DNA of 64,000 nucleotides from an uncultured Hungatella sp. (GTDB lineage: Bacteria; Bacillota; Clostridia; Lachnospirales; Lachnospiraceae), in contig CAJTUV010000004.1 of assembly GCA_910579515.1 (NCBI GenBank), positions 1 through 64,000 on the forward strand. The letters are read 5' to 3'. Of this stretch, positions 24,693 through 34,646 are shown in pieces (the first letter of the stretch is position 1; each line of letters opens with the position of its first letter). The notes under the pieces are model-generated. The model was not told where the DNA came from. It did no database searches and saw nothing but the letters and a program-made list of their open reading frames with translations. Both the position numbers and the translations under genes were made by a program.

Positions 24693-25706
24693 ATGGGGAT
24701 ATTATATGTAATCAGCGGTGTAACTGGAATGACAGGAAATGAATTGGTTAAACAGTTGTTAGAGGATGGAAAAAAAAGCAATCACATTTTGGGCTTTGAC
24801 AATTTTTTTGCCTCTTCTATTGAGACAGTAAAGGATCATCTAAATGACAGCCGCTTTGAATTTTATGAATATGACTTAAATGATACAGAAGATATGAGAA
24901 ACCTTGAGGCGCGTGTAAATGAGATAAAAAATTCATATGATGAACTTATATACATTAATTGTGCAGCAGTGGTGCATACAGAACATTTTTATCACATTTA
25001 TGAGACATATGAAACAAATGTGATAGGAATGAACCGTTTTCTGGATCAGGCAATCCGCGTAGGTGCTCAGAAATATATGAACTGTTCTACTTCAGAAGTC
25101 TATTCGATGAATTCTTGGAATGAACATGGGGGCGTAAAAGAAAGCGATTATATTACTATGGCTGTTGCAGAACACAGCCAGAGGACAAGTTATGCAACTG
25201 GAAAACTTTTGACAGAGTTTTTTATGAAGGACGCCGTAATTACAGGCAAGATTAAAGGGTGTTCGATTCGATTCGCGAACGTATATAGTAAAAATGAGAG
25301 ATATCCAAAACATATCATTCCATTTATTATCAATAGTTTTAAAAAGGACGGTAAAGTGGTGCTGCTGGAGAACAGCAAGAAAAATTGTAGAACTTTTTTG
25401 AATAATTTTGATAGCTGCAGTGCAGTACTTGCGCTGGCGAAAACGGACAGTGCATTAGACGGAAGTATTTATAATGTGGCTACAGATGAAGAAATATCTA
25501 TTGTAGAGCTTGCAAAACTATGTGCAAAAAAGATGGGAATTGCAGAACCAGTTATTGAATTTCAGGGATATCGGGAATCAGATCCGCAAAGACGGCTTCT
25601 TTCTACAGAAAAGATTCGGGAAAAAACAGGGTGGAAACCAGTGGTTAATTTAGACCAGGGAATTGAGGAATGCATAATCAGTTATCTGGAAGATAAAAAC
25701 AGATAA
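24693..25706 (+). CDS. NAD-dependent epimerase/dehydratase (extended SDR)
   Basis: A 337-residue protein. ISGVTGMTGNELVKQLL is the GxxGxxG NAD-binding loop, CSTSEVYSM carries the catalytic Ser/Thr, and SYATGKLLTEFF carries YxxxK. ESDPQRRLLSTEKIREKTGW is the C-terminal substrate region typical of nucleotide-sugar epimerases/dehydratases. A GGAGGG site lies upstream. The specific sugar or phosphonate substrate is not evident. Confidence 0.85.
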   Translation: MGILYVISGVTGMTGNELVKQLLEDGKKSNHILGFDNFFASSIETVKDHLNDSRFEFYEYDLNDTEDMRNLEARVNEIKNSYDELIYINCAAVVHTEHFYHIYETYETNVIGMNRFLDQAIRVGAQKYMNCSTSEVYSMNSWNEHGGVKESDYITMAVAEHSQRTSYATGKLLTEFFMKDAVITGKIKGCSIRFANVYSKNERYPKHIIPFIINSFKKDGKVVLLENSKKNCRTFLNNFDSCSAVLALAKTDSALDGSIYNVATDEEISIVELAKLCAKKMGIAEPVIEFQGYRESDPQRRLLSTEKIREKTGWKPVVNLDQGIEECIISYLEDKNR

Positions 25707-25724
25707 TACATAAGGAGAGAGAAT

Positions 25725-26525
25725 GTGAAAGCTGCGATTATTACAGTTGCTGGAATCTCAAGCCGCTTTAATGAAGGAATAGAAGAAGAAAAACGACAAT
25801 TAAAGGCCGTTTACTTTGAAGGCAATTCGAAAAATTCACTTTTGTCTCATCTGCTAGATAGATGTGATTATGCAGACAGGATCTTTATAGTAGGCGGTTT
25901 TAAATTTGATGAATTGACCGATTATATAAACACCTTTGTGAAAAAAGAATTACAGAATAAAGTTACGCTAATATTTAACGAATATTATGAAGAATTCGGC
26001 TCTGGATACAGTTTGTATCTTGGTTTGAAGAATGCTTTTTTATTAGATCATATTGAAGAGATACTATTTGTTGAAGGCGACTTAGATATTGATCCAGAAT
26101 CTTTCCAGAGAGTAATTCACGGGAACGCCTCTGTCTTAACCTATAATACAGAACCAATTTATGCAAGTAAGGCCGTTGTGCTTTACAGAGACAATAAGGG
26201 CAATTATCACTATGCTTTCAATAGTAGTCATGGATTTTTGACAATTAATGAAGAGTTTTCAGTGCTGCTAAATTCAGGACAGCTATGGAAGTTTCGAGAG
26301 ATAGACATATTGAAAAACGCCAGCGAGTCATTTTTTAAAAGAAACAAAGGTGGAACTAATTTAGAAATCATTCAGGAATATCTCGACCATATCGAACAGG
26401 GAGAGATTCAAATTATCGGTTTGAAACAATGGACCAACTGTAATACGCGTGATGATTACAGGAGGATTAAAGAAAGGTGGGATAGAGACAGTGAGGGAAT
26501 TGCAGGAGAGATTACAGATCGTTGA
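25725..26525 (+). CDS. MobA/LicC-like nucleotidyltransferase, candidate phosphonate CMP-transferase
   Basis: A 266-residue protein beginning at GTG 25725 after AAGGAGAG. The N-terminus AAIITVAGISSRFNEG is a modified nucleotide-binding loop, followed by EKRQLKAVY. FVEGDLDIDPESF supplies the metal-binding acid. Relatives such as LicC and PntC activate phosphocholine or 2-aminoethylphosphonate with CTP. Set between PEP mutase and phosphonopyruvate decarboxylase, this is the best candidate for making the CMP-phosphonate used by the LicD-like transferase at 38182. This is inference from context and fold. Confidence 0.75.
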   Translation: MKAAIITVAGISSRFNEGIEEEKRQLKAVYFEGNSKNSLLSHLLDRCDYADRIFIVGGFKFDELTDYINTFVKKELQNKVTLIFNEYYEEFGSGYSLYLGLKNAFLLDHIEEILFVEGDLDIDPESFQRVIHGNASVLTYNTEPIYASKAVVLYRDNKGNYHYAFNSSHGFLTINEEFSVLLNSGQLWKFREIDILKNASESFFKRNKGGTNLEIIQEYLDHIEQGEIQIIGLKQWTNCNTRDDYRRIKERWDRDSEGIAGEITDR

Positions 26526-27687
26526 AAAGCACGTGAAGGAAGAACATATCACAGTTATGATAATTGGATTAGGAAGTGTAGGGACGTATCTTCTTGATTA
26601 TCTGGTCAGTAAAAGTGATGCCTCCATCCACATTGTTGTTGTGGGAAGAAACTTTGAAAAAATGGAAGAGAGCGTTAACATTGTCAGGGTTTCAGGCTTG
26701 ATACGACAGTTGAATAAGTCTTCTGTTGATATTGAAGCAGGCATAGACTTGACAGACATTCCATCTATTCAAAAAGTTCTGGAAAAATACAGACCAGATT
26801 TTATTGTCAATTCTAGTCGTGCATATCCTGGATTGAAATATGGAAGTATCAGTTGGAACCAAATAAGAGCTTATGGTATCTGGAGTCCTTTGGCAATACG
26901 TTTTACTAAGAATATTATGGAGGCCTGTCATTTGGCAGATACCGATGCCGTTGTGATAAACACTTCTTACTCAGATGCTGTAATTCCATGGCTGAAAAGT
27001 GCAAAAGAGCCGTATCCTGACTTTGGATCTGGAAATTTGAATCATTTGATTCCAAGAATTCAATTTGCAGCGGCCAAAATGCTTTGTATAAAAGATTTTT
27101 GGAATATAGATATCGCATTTGCCGCTGGTCATTTCCATGATGTGTGTATCAGTAAAGAGGGACATACAGAAGGCATAGAACTTCCGTTAAAGATTTATTA
27201 TAACAAAGAAGAAAAGCATCTTTCACAAGATGAAATTTTTGCCTCTTGCAAGATTGCAATGCCAGTGTCGGCTCAACGAAATATGATGAATGCCTCCAGT
27301 AATTATCAAATTATTACAGCGATTGTGGAAGCGATACGAACAAAAAAAACAAAGAAATTATTTATTCCAGGCGCATTTGGAAATTTGGGTGGTTATCCTG
27401 TCTTGGTTGGTTATCGAGAAGGGAACATAGATGCCTGGATTGATGAATCTGTATTTGACATGAGGGAGATGGATAAGGCAAACAGGGCTTCTATGTATCT
27501 TGATGGTATTGAAAAAATCAGAGATGGAAGTTTGTATTATACAGATGAATTGATTCAGAAGGTTAAAAAAGAATTTGGTGTTGATATGCCAAAGTCTGTG
27601 AACATCAAGGATATAGAAGAAATCACTCAATTTATTATCAATAAGATTATAATCCCTAATACGAAAGGTGAACATTGTAAAGCATAG
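26491..27687 (+). CDS. NAD(P)-binding oxidoreductase, saccharopine dehydrogenase-like fold
   Basis: A 398-residue protein. GTG 26491 is chosen for AAGGTGGGA 8 bases upstream; it overlaps the preceding gene by 35 bases. VMIIGLGSVGTYLLDYL is a GxGxxG NAD(P) loop; VVVGRN follows as the second strand. The middle block with FIVNSSRAYPGL and the C-terminal domain resemble the saccharopine dehydrogenase/homospermidine synthase-like class only loosely. It lies directly before the phosphonopyruvate decarboxylase, so it may act on a phosphonate intermediate. I cannot name the reaction. Confidence 0.75.
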   Translation: MRELQERLQIVEKHVKEEHITVMIIGLGSVGTYLLDYLVSKSDASIHIVVVGRNFEKMEESVNIVRVSGLIRQLNKSSVDIEAGIDLTDIPSIQKVLEKYRPDFIVNSSRAYPGLKYGSISWNQIRAYGIWSPLAIRFTKNIMEACHLADTDAVVINTSYSDAVIPWLKSAKEPYPDFGSGNLNHLIPRIQFAAAKMLCIKDFWNIDIAFAAGHFHDVCISKEGHTEGIELPLKIYYNKEEKHLSQDEIFASCKIAMPVSAQRNMMNASSNYQIITAIVEAIRTKKTKKLFIPGAFGNLGGYPVLVGYREGNIDAWIDESVFDMREMDKANRASMYLDGIEKIRDGSLYYTDELIQKVKKEFGVDMPKSVNIKDIEEITQFIINKIIIPNTKGEHCKA

Positions 27688-27705
27688 AGTTTGGAGGGAG
27701 AAATT

Positions 27706-28827
27706 TTGAGAGTTGAACATTTTGCAAAGATATTAGATGCTGATTTTTATACAGGGGTGCCAGATTCACAACTGAAATCTTTGTGTAATTATTTGATGAA
27801 TACTTACGGAATTGATTCCCAACACCATATCATTGCTGCGAATGAAGGGAATTGTGTCGCCATTGCCGCCGGTTACTATCTGGCCACAGGAAAGGTACCA
27901 GTGGTCTATATGCAAAATAGTGGGGAAGGAAATATTATTAATCCTGTGACTTCTCTGATAAATGAAAAAGTGTATGGAATACCTATTATTTTTGTAATTG
28001 GATGGCGTGGAGAGCCGGGAGTCCATGATGAGCCGCAACATATTTTTCAGGGAGAGATTACACAAAAGCTTTTAAAAGACATAGATATTGAATCCTTTAC
28101 GATTGGGAAGGATACGAAAGAAGAAGAAGTCAGAGAGGCTAAACGTGGATTCAACGACTTGTTAAGTAAGGGAAAAAGCGTGGCCTTTATTATTCGAAAA
28201 GGCTCGTTTTCCTACTGCGAAAACGTAGACTATTCGAATGGAAATGTGATGCTGCGTGAAGCAATTATTCAGCATATTGTTCATGTGTCAGGAGATGATC
28301 CTATCGTATCTACTACAGGAAAAGCAAGCCGCGAGCTCTTTTCAATCCGTACAGCAAGTGGTAAAAGCCATAGTCAGGATTTTTTGACAATAGGGTCTAT
28401 GGGACACAGTTCTTCTATTGCCATGGGAGTTGCACTCCACAAGCCAGATACAAAAATTTGGTGTATCGATGGAGACGGAGCGGCGATCATGCATATGGGA
28501 GCAATCGCGGTTATTGGCGCACATGCTCCAGCGAATATGATTCATGTGGTAATTAATAACGGGGCTCATGAGACGGTCGGCGGACAACCAACTGTTGCAA
28601 AAACAATAGATTTGGCTGCTGTCGCCAAAGCATGTGGGTATCCAAATACCATTTGTGTGGACAATTTTGAGGATTTAGATAAAGCTCTGAAAATGGCCAA
28701 AGAGAAACATCAGTTAAGTATGATTGAGGTTCAATGCGCGATTGGCGCCAGGGATGATTTAGGAAGACCGACCATATCGACTATGGAGAACAAGAAGAAT
28801 TTTATGGAATATCTGAAGGGAGTATAA
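27706..28827 (+). CDS. ppd: Phosphonopyruvate decarboxylase
   Basis: A 373-residue protein starting at TTG 27706, 7 bases after GGAGGGAG; an in-frame TTG at 27691 falls on that ribosome binding site. Features: YTGVPDSQL, AANEGNCVAIAAGYYLATG (the TPP-activating Glu), MQNSGEGNIINPVTSL, GWRGEPGVHDEPQH, and the TPP/Mg motif IDGDGAAIMHMG with INNGAHETVGGQPT. This is full-length Ppd, not a sulfopyruvate or acetolactate enzyme. It converts phosphonopyruvate to phosphonoacetaldehyde and CO2, pulling the PEP mutase reaction forward. Confidence 0.93.
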   Translation: MRVEHFAKILDADFYTGVPDSQLKSLCNYLMNTYGIDSQHHIIAANEGNCVAIAAGYYLATGKVPVVYMQNSGEGNIINPVTSLINEKVYGIPIIFVIGWRGEPGVHDEPQHIFQGEITQKLLKDIDIESFTIGKDTKEEEVREAKRGFNDLLSKGKSVAFIIRKGSFSYCENVDYSNGNVMLREAIIQHIVHVSGDDPIVSTTGKASRELFSIRTASGKSHSQDFLTIGSMGHSSSIAMGVALHKPDTKIWCIDGDGAAIMHMGAIAVIGAHAPANMIHVVINNGAHETVGGQPTVAKTIDLAAVAKACGYPNTICVDNFEDLDKALKMAKEKHQLSMIEVQCAIGARDDLGRPTISTMENKKNFMEYLKGV

Positions 28828-28875
28828 ATAGGGTTCTTCTGTTCTTGAAAGCAATACTGGAGGAGGCAGGTTTGT

Positions 28876-30126
28876 ATGAAAGATAAAAAACAAATTGAGA
28901 TATCCGTTATTGTAACGGTATATAACATTGAAAACTATATCCGAGAATGTCTGGACAGCATATTGAATCAAGAAGACGTCAATTTAGAATGTATCTGCGT
29001 TGACGATGTGTCAACCGATCGTTCTTTAGAAATCGTAAAAGAATATGCACAAAGAGATCAACGGATAACGATCATTCAAAATCAAAAAAATATGGGACTT
29101 TCTTCCTCAAGAAATGTTGGGTTTAGACATGCATCTGGAGAATATTTATACAATATTGATGGAGATGATTATCTAAAGCCAGGCGCTTTGAAGCGGATGT
29201 ATTCCTGTGCAAAAGAGAATAATCTTGACTTATTGGGATTTTCGGCTACGGCTTTCTTTGACGATGAAACAATGAGAGGCTTTGGAAGAGTAGATGAATA
29301 TGTAAGGAAGGGCACGTATGAGGATATTGTTACAGGGCCAGAGCTGTTCGCAAAGCTAATTAACAATAACGACAGAGCCAGTTCAAATATGGTGTTATAT
29401 TTTTACAGGCGGGACTATTTTGAAAAAAATAATCTGTATGGGATTGAATATCTGCGTTATGCTGACGACAGTATGTTTGCAATGTATATGGCGGCACAGA
29501 GAGCAATGTGTATACCAGATCAGCTGTATATGAGGCGGTATCGCAAAGGCTCAGTCTGCACATCGCCTATGAAAATGTACTATTTAGAGAGTTTAATTGT
29601 ATTGTTTTTGCAGGAATTGCAGATATGGCAAAATTGTAATTTGGATCATGAATTGAACCGAACGATAGAAAAGTATTTTATTACCCGACATCGGCAGATT
29701 AAAAGTCTTTCTTATCGCTTGAAAAGTGACGAGGCAGGCACCCCACTTTTAGATCAGAATTTAATGGCAAAATATGTTTATAAATATTTTATTGCAGGAG
29801 AGTCTTTATATCAGGAGTACCCAAAAGAAGAGGATATTATTGAACTAAAAAATACGGAAACAATTATTCTATATGGCGCAGGATATATTGCTGACGAGAT
29901 AGCAAGTATACTTGAACAGAATCAGATACACGATTATATGGTTGCAGTAACAAGTAAAGATACCAAAGACAAAAAGTTTAGAGGAAAAAAGATCTACAAT
30001 ATCTGTGAGTTGCAGGATGAGAAAGAACATGCTTATGTAATTGTAGCAATGTCCAGAAGACATTTTGAAGAGATTAAGAGTACTCTTAAACGCTTGGGAT
30101 ATAAAAAAATACATTGGGCATTGTGA
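28876..30126 (+). CDS. GT2 glycosyltransferase with C-terminal Rossmann module
   Basis: A 416-residue protein; AGGAGG 9 bases before the ATG. Residues ~5-230 are a GT2 domain: ISVIVTVYNIENYIRECL, CVDDVSTDRS, LYNIDGDDYLKPGAL (DxD). Residues ~320-416 are the recurring module, TIILYGAGYIADEIASIL to YVIVAMSRRHFEEI. It probably adds a sugar to the growing glycan at the cytosolic membrane face. Donor and linkage are unknown. Confidence 0.88.
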   Translation: MKDKKQIEISVIVTVYNIENYIRECLDSILNQEDVNLECICVDDVSTDRSLEIVKEYAQRDQRITIIQNQKNMGLSSSRNVGFRHASGEYLYNIDGDDYLKPGALKRMYSCAKENNLDLLGFSATAFFDDETMRGFGRVDEYVRKGTYEDIVTGPELFAKLINNNDRASSNMVLYFYRRDYFEKNNLYGIEYLRYADDSMFAMYMAAQRAMCIPDQLYMRRYRKGSVCTSPMKMYYLESLIVLFLQELQIWQNCNLDHELNRTIEKYFITRHRQIKSLSYRLKSDEAGTPLLDQNLMAKYVYKYFIAGESLYQEYPKEEDIIELKNTETIILYGAGYIADEIASILEQNQIHDYMVAVTSKDTKDKKFRGKKIYNICELQDEKEHAYVIVAMSRRHFEEIKSTLKRLGYKKIHWAL

Positions 30127-30151
30127 TACGTATTAGGCGAGGAATGATTTG

Positions 30152-31381
30152 ATGATAAAAGTTAGCGTAGTGATTCCGGTTTATAATATGGAAACATATA
30201 TTGAGGAATGTTTGGACAGTATTTTTTCCCAAACATTAAAAGAGATCGAAGTTCTCTGCATTGATGATGGTTCTACAGACCGTTCTTATGAAATTCTTAA
30301 AAAATATCGTGAGAAGTATAAAAATTTAATTGTGTTTCGTCAGCAAAATCAAGGGGCCGGAATAGCGAGAAATAAAGGGATACAATGTGCGAACGGAGAA
30401 TATATCTGTTTTATGGATCCAGACGATTATTATGCACAGGAACAGGCTTTAGAACTGCTTTATAGGAATGCTAAAGAAAATCATGCTGTGATATGCGGAG
30501 GGAATATCGTAGGTGTTTTGCAAAACGGGATGTTAGAACGACAAGGCAGATGGTTTTCGGAAAATAAGATGATTTCGTTTAAGGATTATGGAAATTATTT
30601 TTACTATACGACTTATATATTCCGTTTGGAGTTACTTCGAAAAAATAATATTTTATTTCCACCATACAGACGTTATCAGGATCCTCCATTTCTATTAGCC
30701 GCTATGATAGCAGCACAAGAATTTTATGCAATAAATGAAGTGATATATACATACAGAATAGGATATAAAGAAGTAAAATTTTCGCTTCCGGTTGTGATAG
30801 ACGTTTTAAAAGGGATACGTGATTGTTTTACGATGGCTAAAGAGAATAATTTGATAAAGGTGTATGATGAACAGTTAAAGAATATTTTAAGCGTTCATTT
30901 GGCGAAAATATATCCATATGCATATGAAAATCAAAAAGAAATCTGGAATCTTATTGATGAGATTCATGAGATTAGCATGGAATGGGTGGGAGAGATCTCG
31001 GATATTTTTACAAACTTAGAGACGTTAAAGGATTACACAAAACAGATTAAAGATAGACGAGATGATATGATCGCCCAATGTCATGCCGCACAGGAAGTAG
31101 TGATTTATGGCGCTGGAAAAGCTGGAATGTATTTTTTTCAGAATTATGGAAAAGAGTGTAAATGTCTATCAGGATTTGCAGTAAGCAAAAAAGAAAAAGA
31201 GGAGTTTATTGAAGGATATGAGGTAAAAGAGATTGGCAATTACAGTAGAGATGCACTCATAATCGTCGCTGTAGGAAAACGATATACACAAGAGATTTTG
31301 AATAATCTGGAGAGAATGTATTTTAAAAATGTATGTTCTATTGATTATACAGAATTAAAAATGGTAGAAAATGTTTTATGA
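30152..31381 (+). CDS. GT2 glycosyltransferase with C-terminal Rossmann module
   Basis: A 409-residue protein starting at ATG 30152 with GAGGA 8 bases upstream. GT2 blocks: VSVVIPVYNMETYIEECL, CIDDGSTDRS, CFMDPDDYYA. The last ~100 residues are the module (VVIYGAGKAGMYFFQNYG to LIIVAVGKRYTQEIL). It is a clear paralogue of the preceding gene by architecture, but the GT domains differ enough to imply different donors or acceptors. The next frame opens before its stop, so translation is coupled. Confidence 0.88.
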   Translation: MIKVSVVIPVYNMETYIEECLDSIFSQTLKEIEVLCIDDGSTDRSYEILKKYREKYKNLIVFRQQNQGAGIARNKGIQCANGEYICFMDPDDYYAQEQALELLYRNAKENHAVICGGNIVGVLQNGMLERQGRWFSENKMISFKDYGNYFYYTTYIFRLELLRKNNILFPPYRRYQDPPFLLAAMIAAQEFYAINEVIYTYRIGYKEVKFSLPVVIDVLKGIRDCFTMAKENNLIKVYDEQLKNILSVHLAKIYPYAYENQKEIWNLIDEIHEISMEWVGEISDIFTNLETLKDYTKQIKDRRDDMIAQCHAAQEVVIYGAGKAGMYFFQNYGKECKCLSGFAVSKKEKEEFIEGYEVKEIGNYSRDALIIVAVGKRYTQEILNNLERMYFKNVCSIDYTELKMVENVL

Positions 31382-31412
31382 TGCAGTAAAGCATTTCTTG
31401 AAGGGAGAATCC

Positions 31413-32588
31413 ATGCAAAAGCTTCTTATATCTTTTACCTCTTATCCAGCCAGAATCAAGACAGTTTACAAGGTGGTAGAAAGCTTATGGAAACAGAGAC
31501 AAAGAGCAGATGAAATCGTCTTATGGCTTAGTACCGAAGATTTTCCGAAGCAATGGGATGACTTGCCAAAAAGTCTAAAATCAATAAACGGACAAAATGG
31601 TTTTCGTGTAGAATGGGTAAATGAAAATTTAAAATCTCATAAGAAATATCTCTATTCATTGCAAAACAGAGATCAAATTGTCATTACAGTGGATGATGAT
31701 ACTTACTACGACGATATGATGGTCAGCACCTTGATGGAATCCTACAGAAAGCACCCTTATGCAGTTTCAGCAAGGAATGTACACATCATAACCAGGCAGG
31801 GAGAAAAACTTTCTCCTTATGAAGGGTGGGCGCAAAGCGCCACAGAATTTATAGGTGTGGAACGGATGGATTTATGCGCGATAGGGGTCAATGGTATTTT
31901 ATATCCACCTTATTGTGGAAATGAGAGATGGTTTAACAGAGAACAAATCAAAAAATTTGCTCCAAACCAGGACGATTTATGGCTTAAATTTCATGAGATT
32001 ATTGATGGAATCCCAACGGTATATACGGGAATGGAAGGACAGGACCAGGTAATTGAAGGTTCTCAGGAAAGTGCGCTGTATACGGAAAATGGAAAAGGCG
32101 GAGCCAATGACAGCTGCATTTTGGGATTATTGGATGAACTGAAAAACAATGATCGAAATATTTATGAGAAATGGTTTTCAGGCTTATTACAAAAAAGCGA
32201 GCTAATCCAGTTAAAAAGAAAATACTATGAATTAGAATTTGAAAAGATATTTCTAGCCCAAAGCAGAAAAGACCTGTATGTCTGCGGGGCAGGTAACTAT
32301 GCACATCTAATTATAGATTTTATTGAATCTTATAGGGAGACAAACGAGATAAAGGCTTTCTTGGTTACCAGAAGGATAGAAAACCAAGAGAAATCGGAAA
32401 CCATTCGTATAAAAGAGATATCGGAATTAGATCAGAGCGTGCCATGCGCTGTCATTTGCGGTGTTGGAAAAAACTATCGGCATGAAATGAAACAGTCCTT
32501 GAACGAATACAAATTGTGTGAATGGATTGATGTGGATGTCCAGGGAATCGCCAGATTGTTTCAGATGGAACAAAGTCAGGGGATATGA
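31413..32588 (+). CDS. Glycosyltransferase-like protein with C-terminal Rossmann module
   Basis: A 391-residue protein. ATG 31413 is chosen for AAGGGAGA upstream. LLISFTSYPARIKTVYKVVES, IVLWLSTEDFP and VITVDDDTYYDDMM (DDD metal motif) match a family of GT-A-like transferases common in glycan loci. NGILYPPYCGNERWF is a conserved acceptor-side block. The last ~110 residues are the recurring module (LYVCGAGNYAHLIIDFIE). The donor is unknown. Confidence 0.8.
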   Translation: MQKLLISFTSYPARIKTVYKVVESLWKQRQRADEIVLWLSTEDFPKQWDDLPKSLKSINGQNGFRVEWVNENLKSHKKYLYSLQNRDQIVITVDDDTYYDDMMVSTLMESYRKHPYAVSARNVHIITRQGEKLSPYEGWAQSATEFIGVERMDLCAIGVNGILYPPYCGNERWFNREQIKKFAPNQDDLWLKFHEIIDGIPTVYTGMEGQDQVIEGSQESALYTENGKGGANDSCILGLLDELKNNDRNIYEKWFSGLLQKSELIQLKRKYYELEFEKIFLAQSRKDLYVCGAGNYAHLIIDFIESYRETNEIKAFLVTRRIENQEKSETIRIKEISELDQSVPCAVICGVGKNYRHEMKQSLNEYKLCEWIDVDVQGIARLFQMEQSQGI

Positions 32589-32601
32589 GAAAAGAGAAAA
32601 A

Positions 32602-34611
32602 ATGGAAAGATGGAAAGAACTGAGAGGCAAAAAGATATTAATTTATGGAGTAGGGAAAATTGCGGCCGGATTAATTGAAGAATTGTCAGACTTTAAGATT
32701 GTAGGGATTCTGGACCGAGTTCATTTTGAGGGTACGCTTTCCAAGATTCCAATTTTAACATGGGACGATATCCACGAGGGGACGGCAGATGCAATCATCT
32801 TAGGCGCATTAAAAAAGAATTATAAGACAATCTATGACCGCATTCAATATCGCTGCACTGCACTGGGGATTACGGTTTATGGAGAAAACGGACGGAATCT
32901 GGATCAGGAGTACCAATTAAAGTATATGGACAATGTCCAGATGGAATACTTTGAGAAAAATGAGGACCAGCTGAAATCGCTGATTGATGAGTATGAGGCC
33001 ATAAGCTTTGATCTATTTGATACGCTGATTATGAGAAAAACTTTGGAGCCGGTGGATCTATTCGATTTGGTACAGGATCGGATAAAGCGAAAGGGGGTTG
33101 CGATCACAGACTTCAAAAAGAAGAGACGCACAGCAGAGATACAGTCCCGTGACGGCGATATCAACAAAATTTATGATAATTTGAGAATGCTTACAGGGAT
33201 AAGTGAAAGTGACAGCGCGCTTATTATGCAGGAAGAAATCGAGTGCGAAAAGGAGTGTCTCCTTCCCAGAAGGGCAATGGTAGAAATCATGAATGATGCC
33301 ATAAAGAAAGGGAAGACGGTAAGCATTATTTCGGATATGTATCTGCCAGCTTCTGTATTAGAACCGATTTTAAAAAATATGGAAATCTGCGGATACCGAA
33401 AGCTATATGTTTCCTGCGAGTACGGGAGTGCGAAGGGAAGTCAACTTTTTCAGATCTATAAACAGGAGGTAGGCTGTGCAAGGTGTCTTCATATCGGTGA
33501 TAATCCAAATTCTGATGTGGCCGCTCCAAGAAAATTTGGAATTGACTCTTATGAGATAAAGAGTGCTCTGGAGCTGCTTAAAATGTCAAGCCTTCGAAAA
33601 CTTTTGGTTTGTTCAAATGGGAACAATAATCAGATAGCTTTGGGATTGATTCTGGCAGAGTTATTAAACAATCCGTTTGCATTGTATCATACAAGCGGAT
33701 TTGTACCGATAAGAAGCTATACTTTGCTGGCAAAGCTGTTTGCCGGCCCCACCGCGCTTGTCTACTTACAGAACTTAGCCAGGGCCATACAAAAGAGACC
33801 GTATGAAGGAATCCTGTTTTCTGCCAGAGATGGATATTTGTTCAAAAAATTGTATGAGATGTGGTATGAACCAGACTGTGCAGTTCCTGCAATTTATTTC
33901 CTGACCTCGAGAAAGTTATGTCTGGCCGCTACTCTGGATTCAGACACAGCTATTTCCGATTTAAGCAGATGGTTTCCAGATCCAGAAAAGCTAAGAGCAT
34001 TTTTCAGAGAAGTAGTCAAGGAAGATTTTCCGGGAGACCTTAAATTAAAAGAGCACTCTGCTGTGATGAAAGAACATTATAAAACGTATGCGAAAAAACT
34101 TTCGATTGATTGGAAGAAAACGTATTTGTTTTGTGATTTAAACTCCAGCGGGACAGCCCATTATGCCTTGAATCAGATTTTTTCTACAGATTTAGATGGT
34201 TTCTATCTGTGCAGGAAAGAGAGTTATGGCAAGAGAGAGCTTAAGGTGGTATCTGTCTATGATGAAAAAGAGGGACAGGATTTCAGTGCTGTAGTCGATT
34301 TGCTGGAAACCATTTTTACTTCACAGGCACCTTCTGTTTCCGCGATAGACGGCGAAGGACAGCCCGTTTATGCACAGGAAAAAAGAACGAAACAGGAGCT
34401 GGAAATGGTAGAAGAAGCGCAGAATGCCATAATGGAATATATCCAGCAGTATGCAAAACTTAAGGGGCTGGAACACATGATTGGTTCAAAACTTCCTGAA
34501 GTGATACTGGGACTTTTTAACAGCGTAAAATATGAAGGGGAAACGGCATTCTTGTCAGACTTAAAACATGTAGATGATTTGAGTCAGACTCGTACCTCAA
34601 TCCTGAAGTAA
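32602..34611 (+). CDS. HAD-family hydrolase with N-terminal Rossmann module (intact copy)
   Basis: A 669-residue protein; the frame remains open upstream, but ATG 32602 follows AAAGAG and begins just before the first domain. Residues ~8-100 are the recurring module (KKILIYGVGKIAAGLIEEL). Residues ~133-350 are a HAD domain: ISFDLFDTLIMRK (nucleophile Asp), SIISDMYLPAS (motif II) and CLHIGDNPNSDVAAPR (acidic motif IV). The remaining ~320 residues, including ILFSARDGYLFKKLYE and FLTSRKL, are of unknown fold but typical of large HAD proteins in Firmicutes glycan loci. The likely substrate is a phosphorylated sugar or a carrier-linked intermediate. Confidence 0.82.
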   Translation: MERWKELRGKKILIYGVGKIAAGLIEELSDFKIVGILDRVHFEGTLSKIPILTWDDIHEGTADAIILGALKKNYKTIYDRIQYRCTALGITVYGENGRNLDQEYQLKYMDNVQMEYFEKNEDQLKSLIDEYEAISFDLFDTLIMRKTLEPVDLFDLVQDRIKRKGVAITDFKKKRRTAEIQSRDGDINKIYDNLRMLTGISESDSALIMQEEIECEKECLLPRRAMVEIMNDAIKKGKTVSIISDMYLPASVLEPILKNMEICGYRKLYVSCEYGSAKGSQLFQIYKQEVGCARCLHIGDNPNSDVAAPRKFGIDSYEIKSALELLKMSSLRKLLVCSNGNNNQIALGLILAELLNNPFALYHTSGFVPIRSYTLLAKLFAGPTALVYLQNLARAIQKRPYEGILFSARDGYLFKKLYEMWYEPDCAVPAIYFLTSRKLCLAATLDSDTAISDLSRWFPDPEKLRAFFREVVKEDFPGDLKLKEHSAVMKEHYKTYAKKLSIDWKKTYLFCDLNSSGTAHYALNQIFSTDLDGFYLCRKESYGKRELKVVSVYDEKEGQDFSAVVDLLETIFTSQAPSVSAIDGEGQPVYAQEKRTKQELEMVEEAQNAIMEYIQQYAKLKGLEHMIGSKLPEVILGLFNSVKYEGETAFLSDLKHVDDLSQTRTSILK

Positions 34612-34646
34612 GCAAATGACAGGAAGATAGAAAAAGGGTTAGGCAG

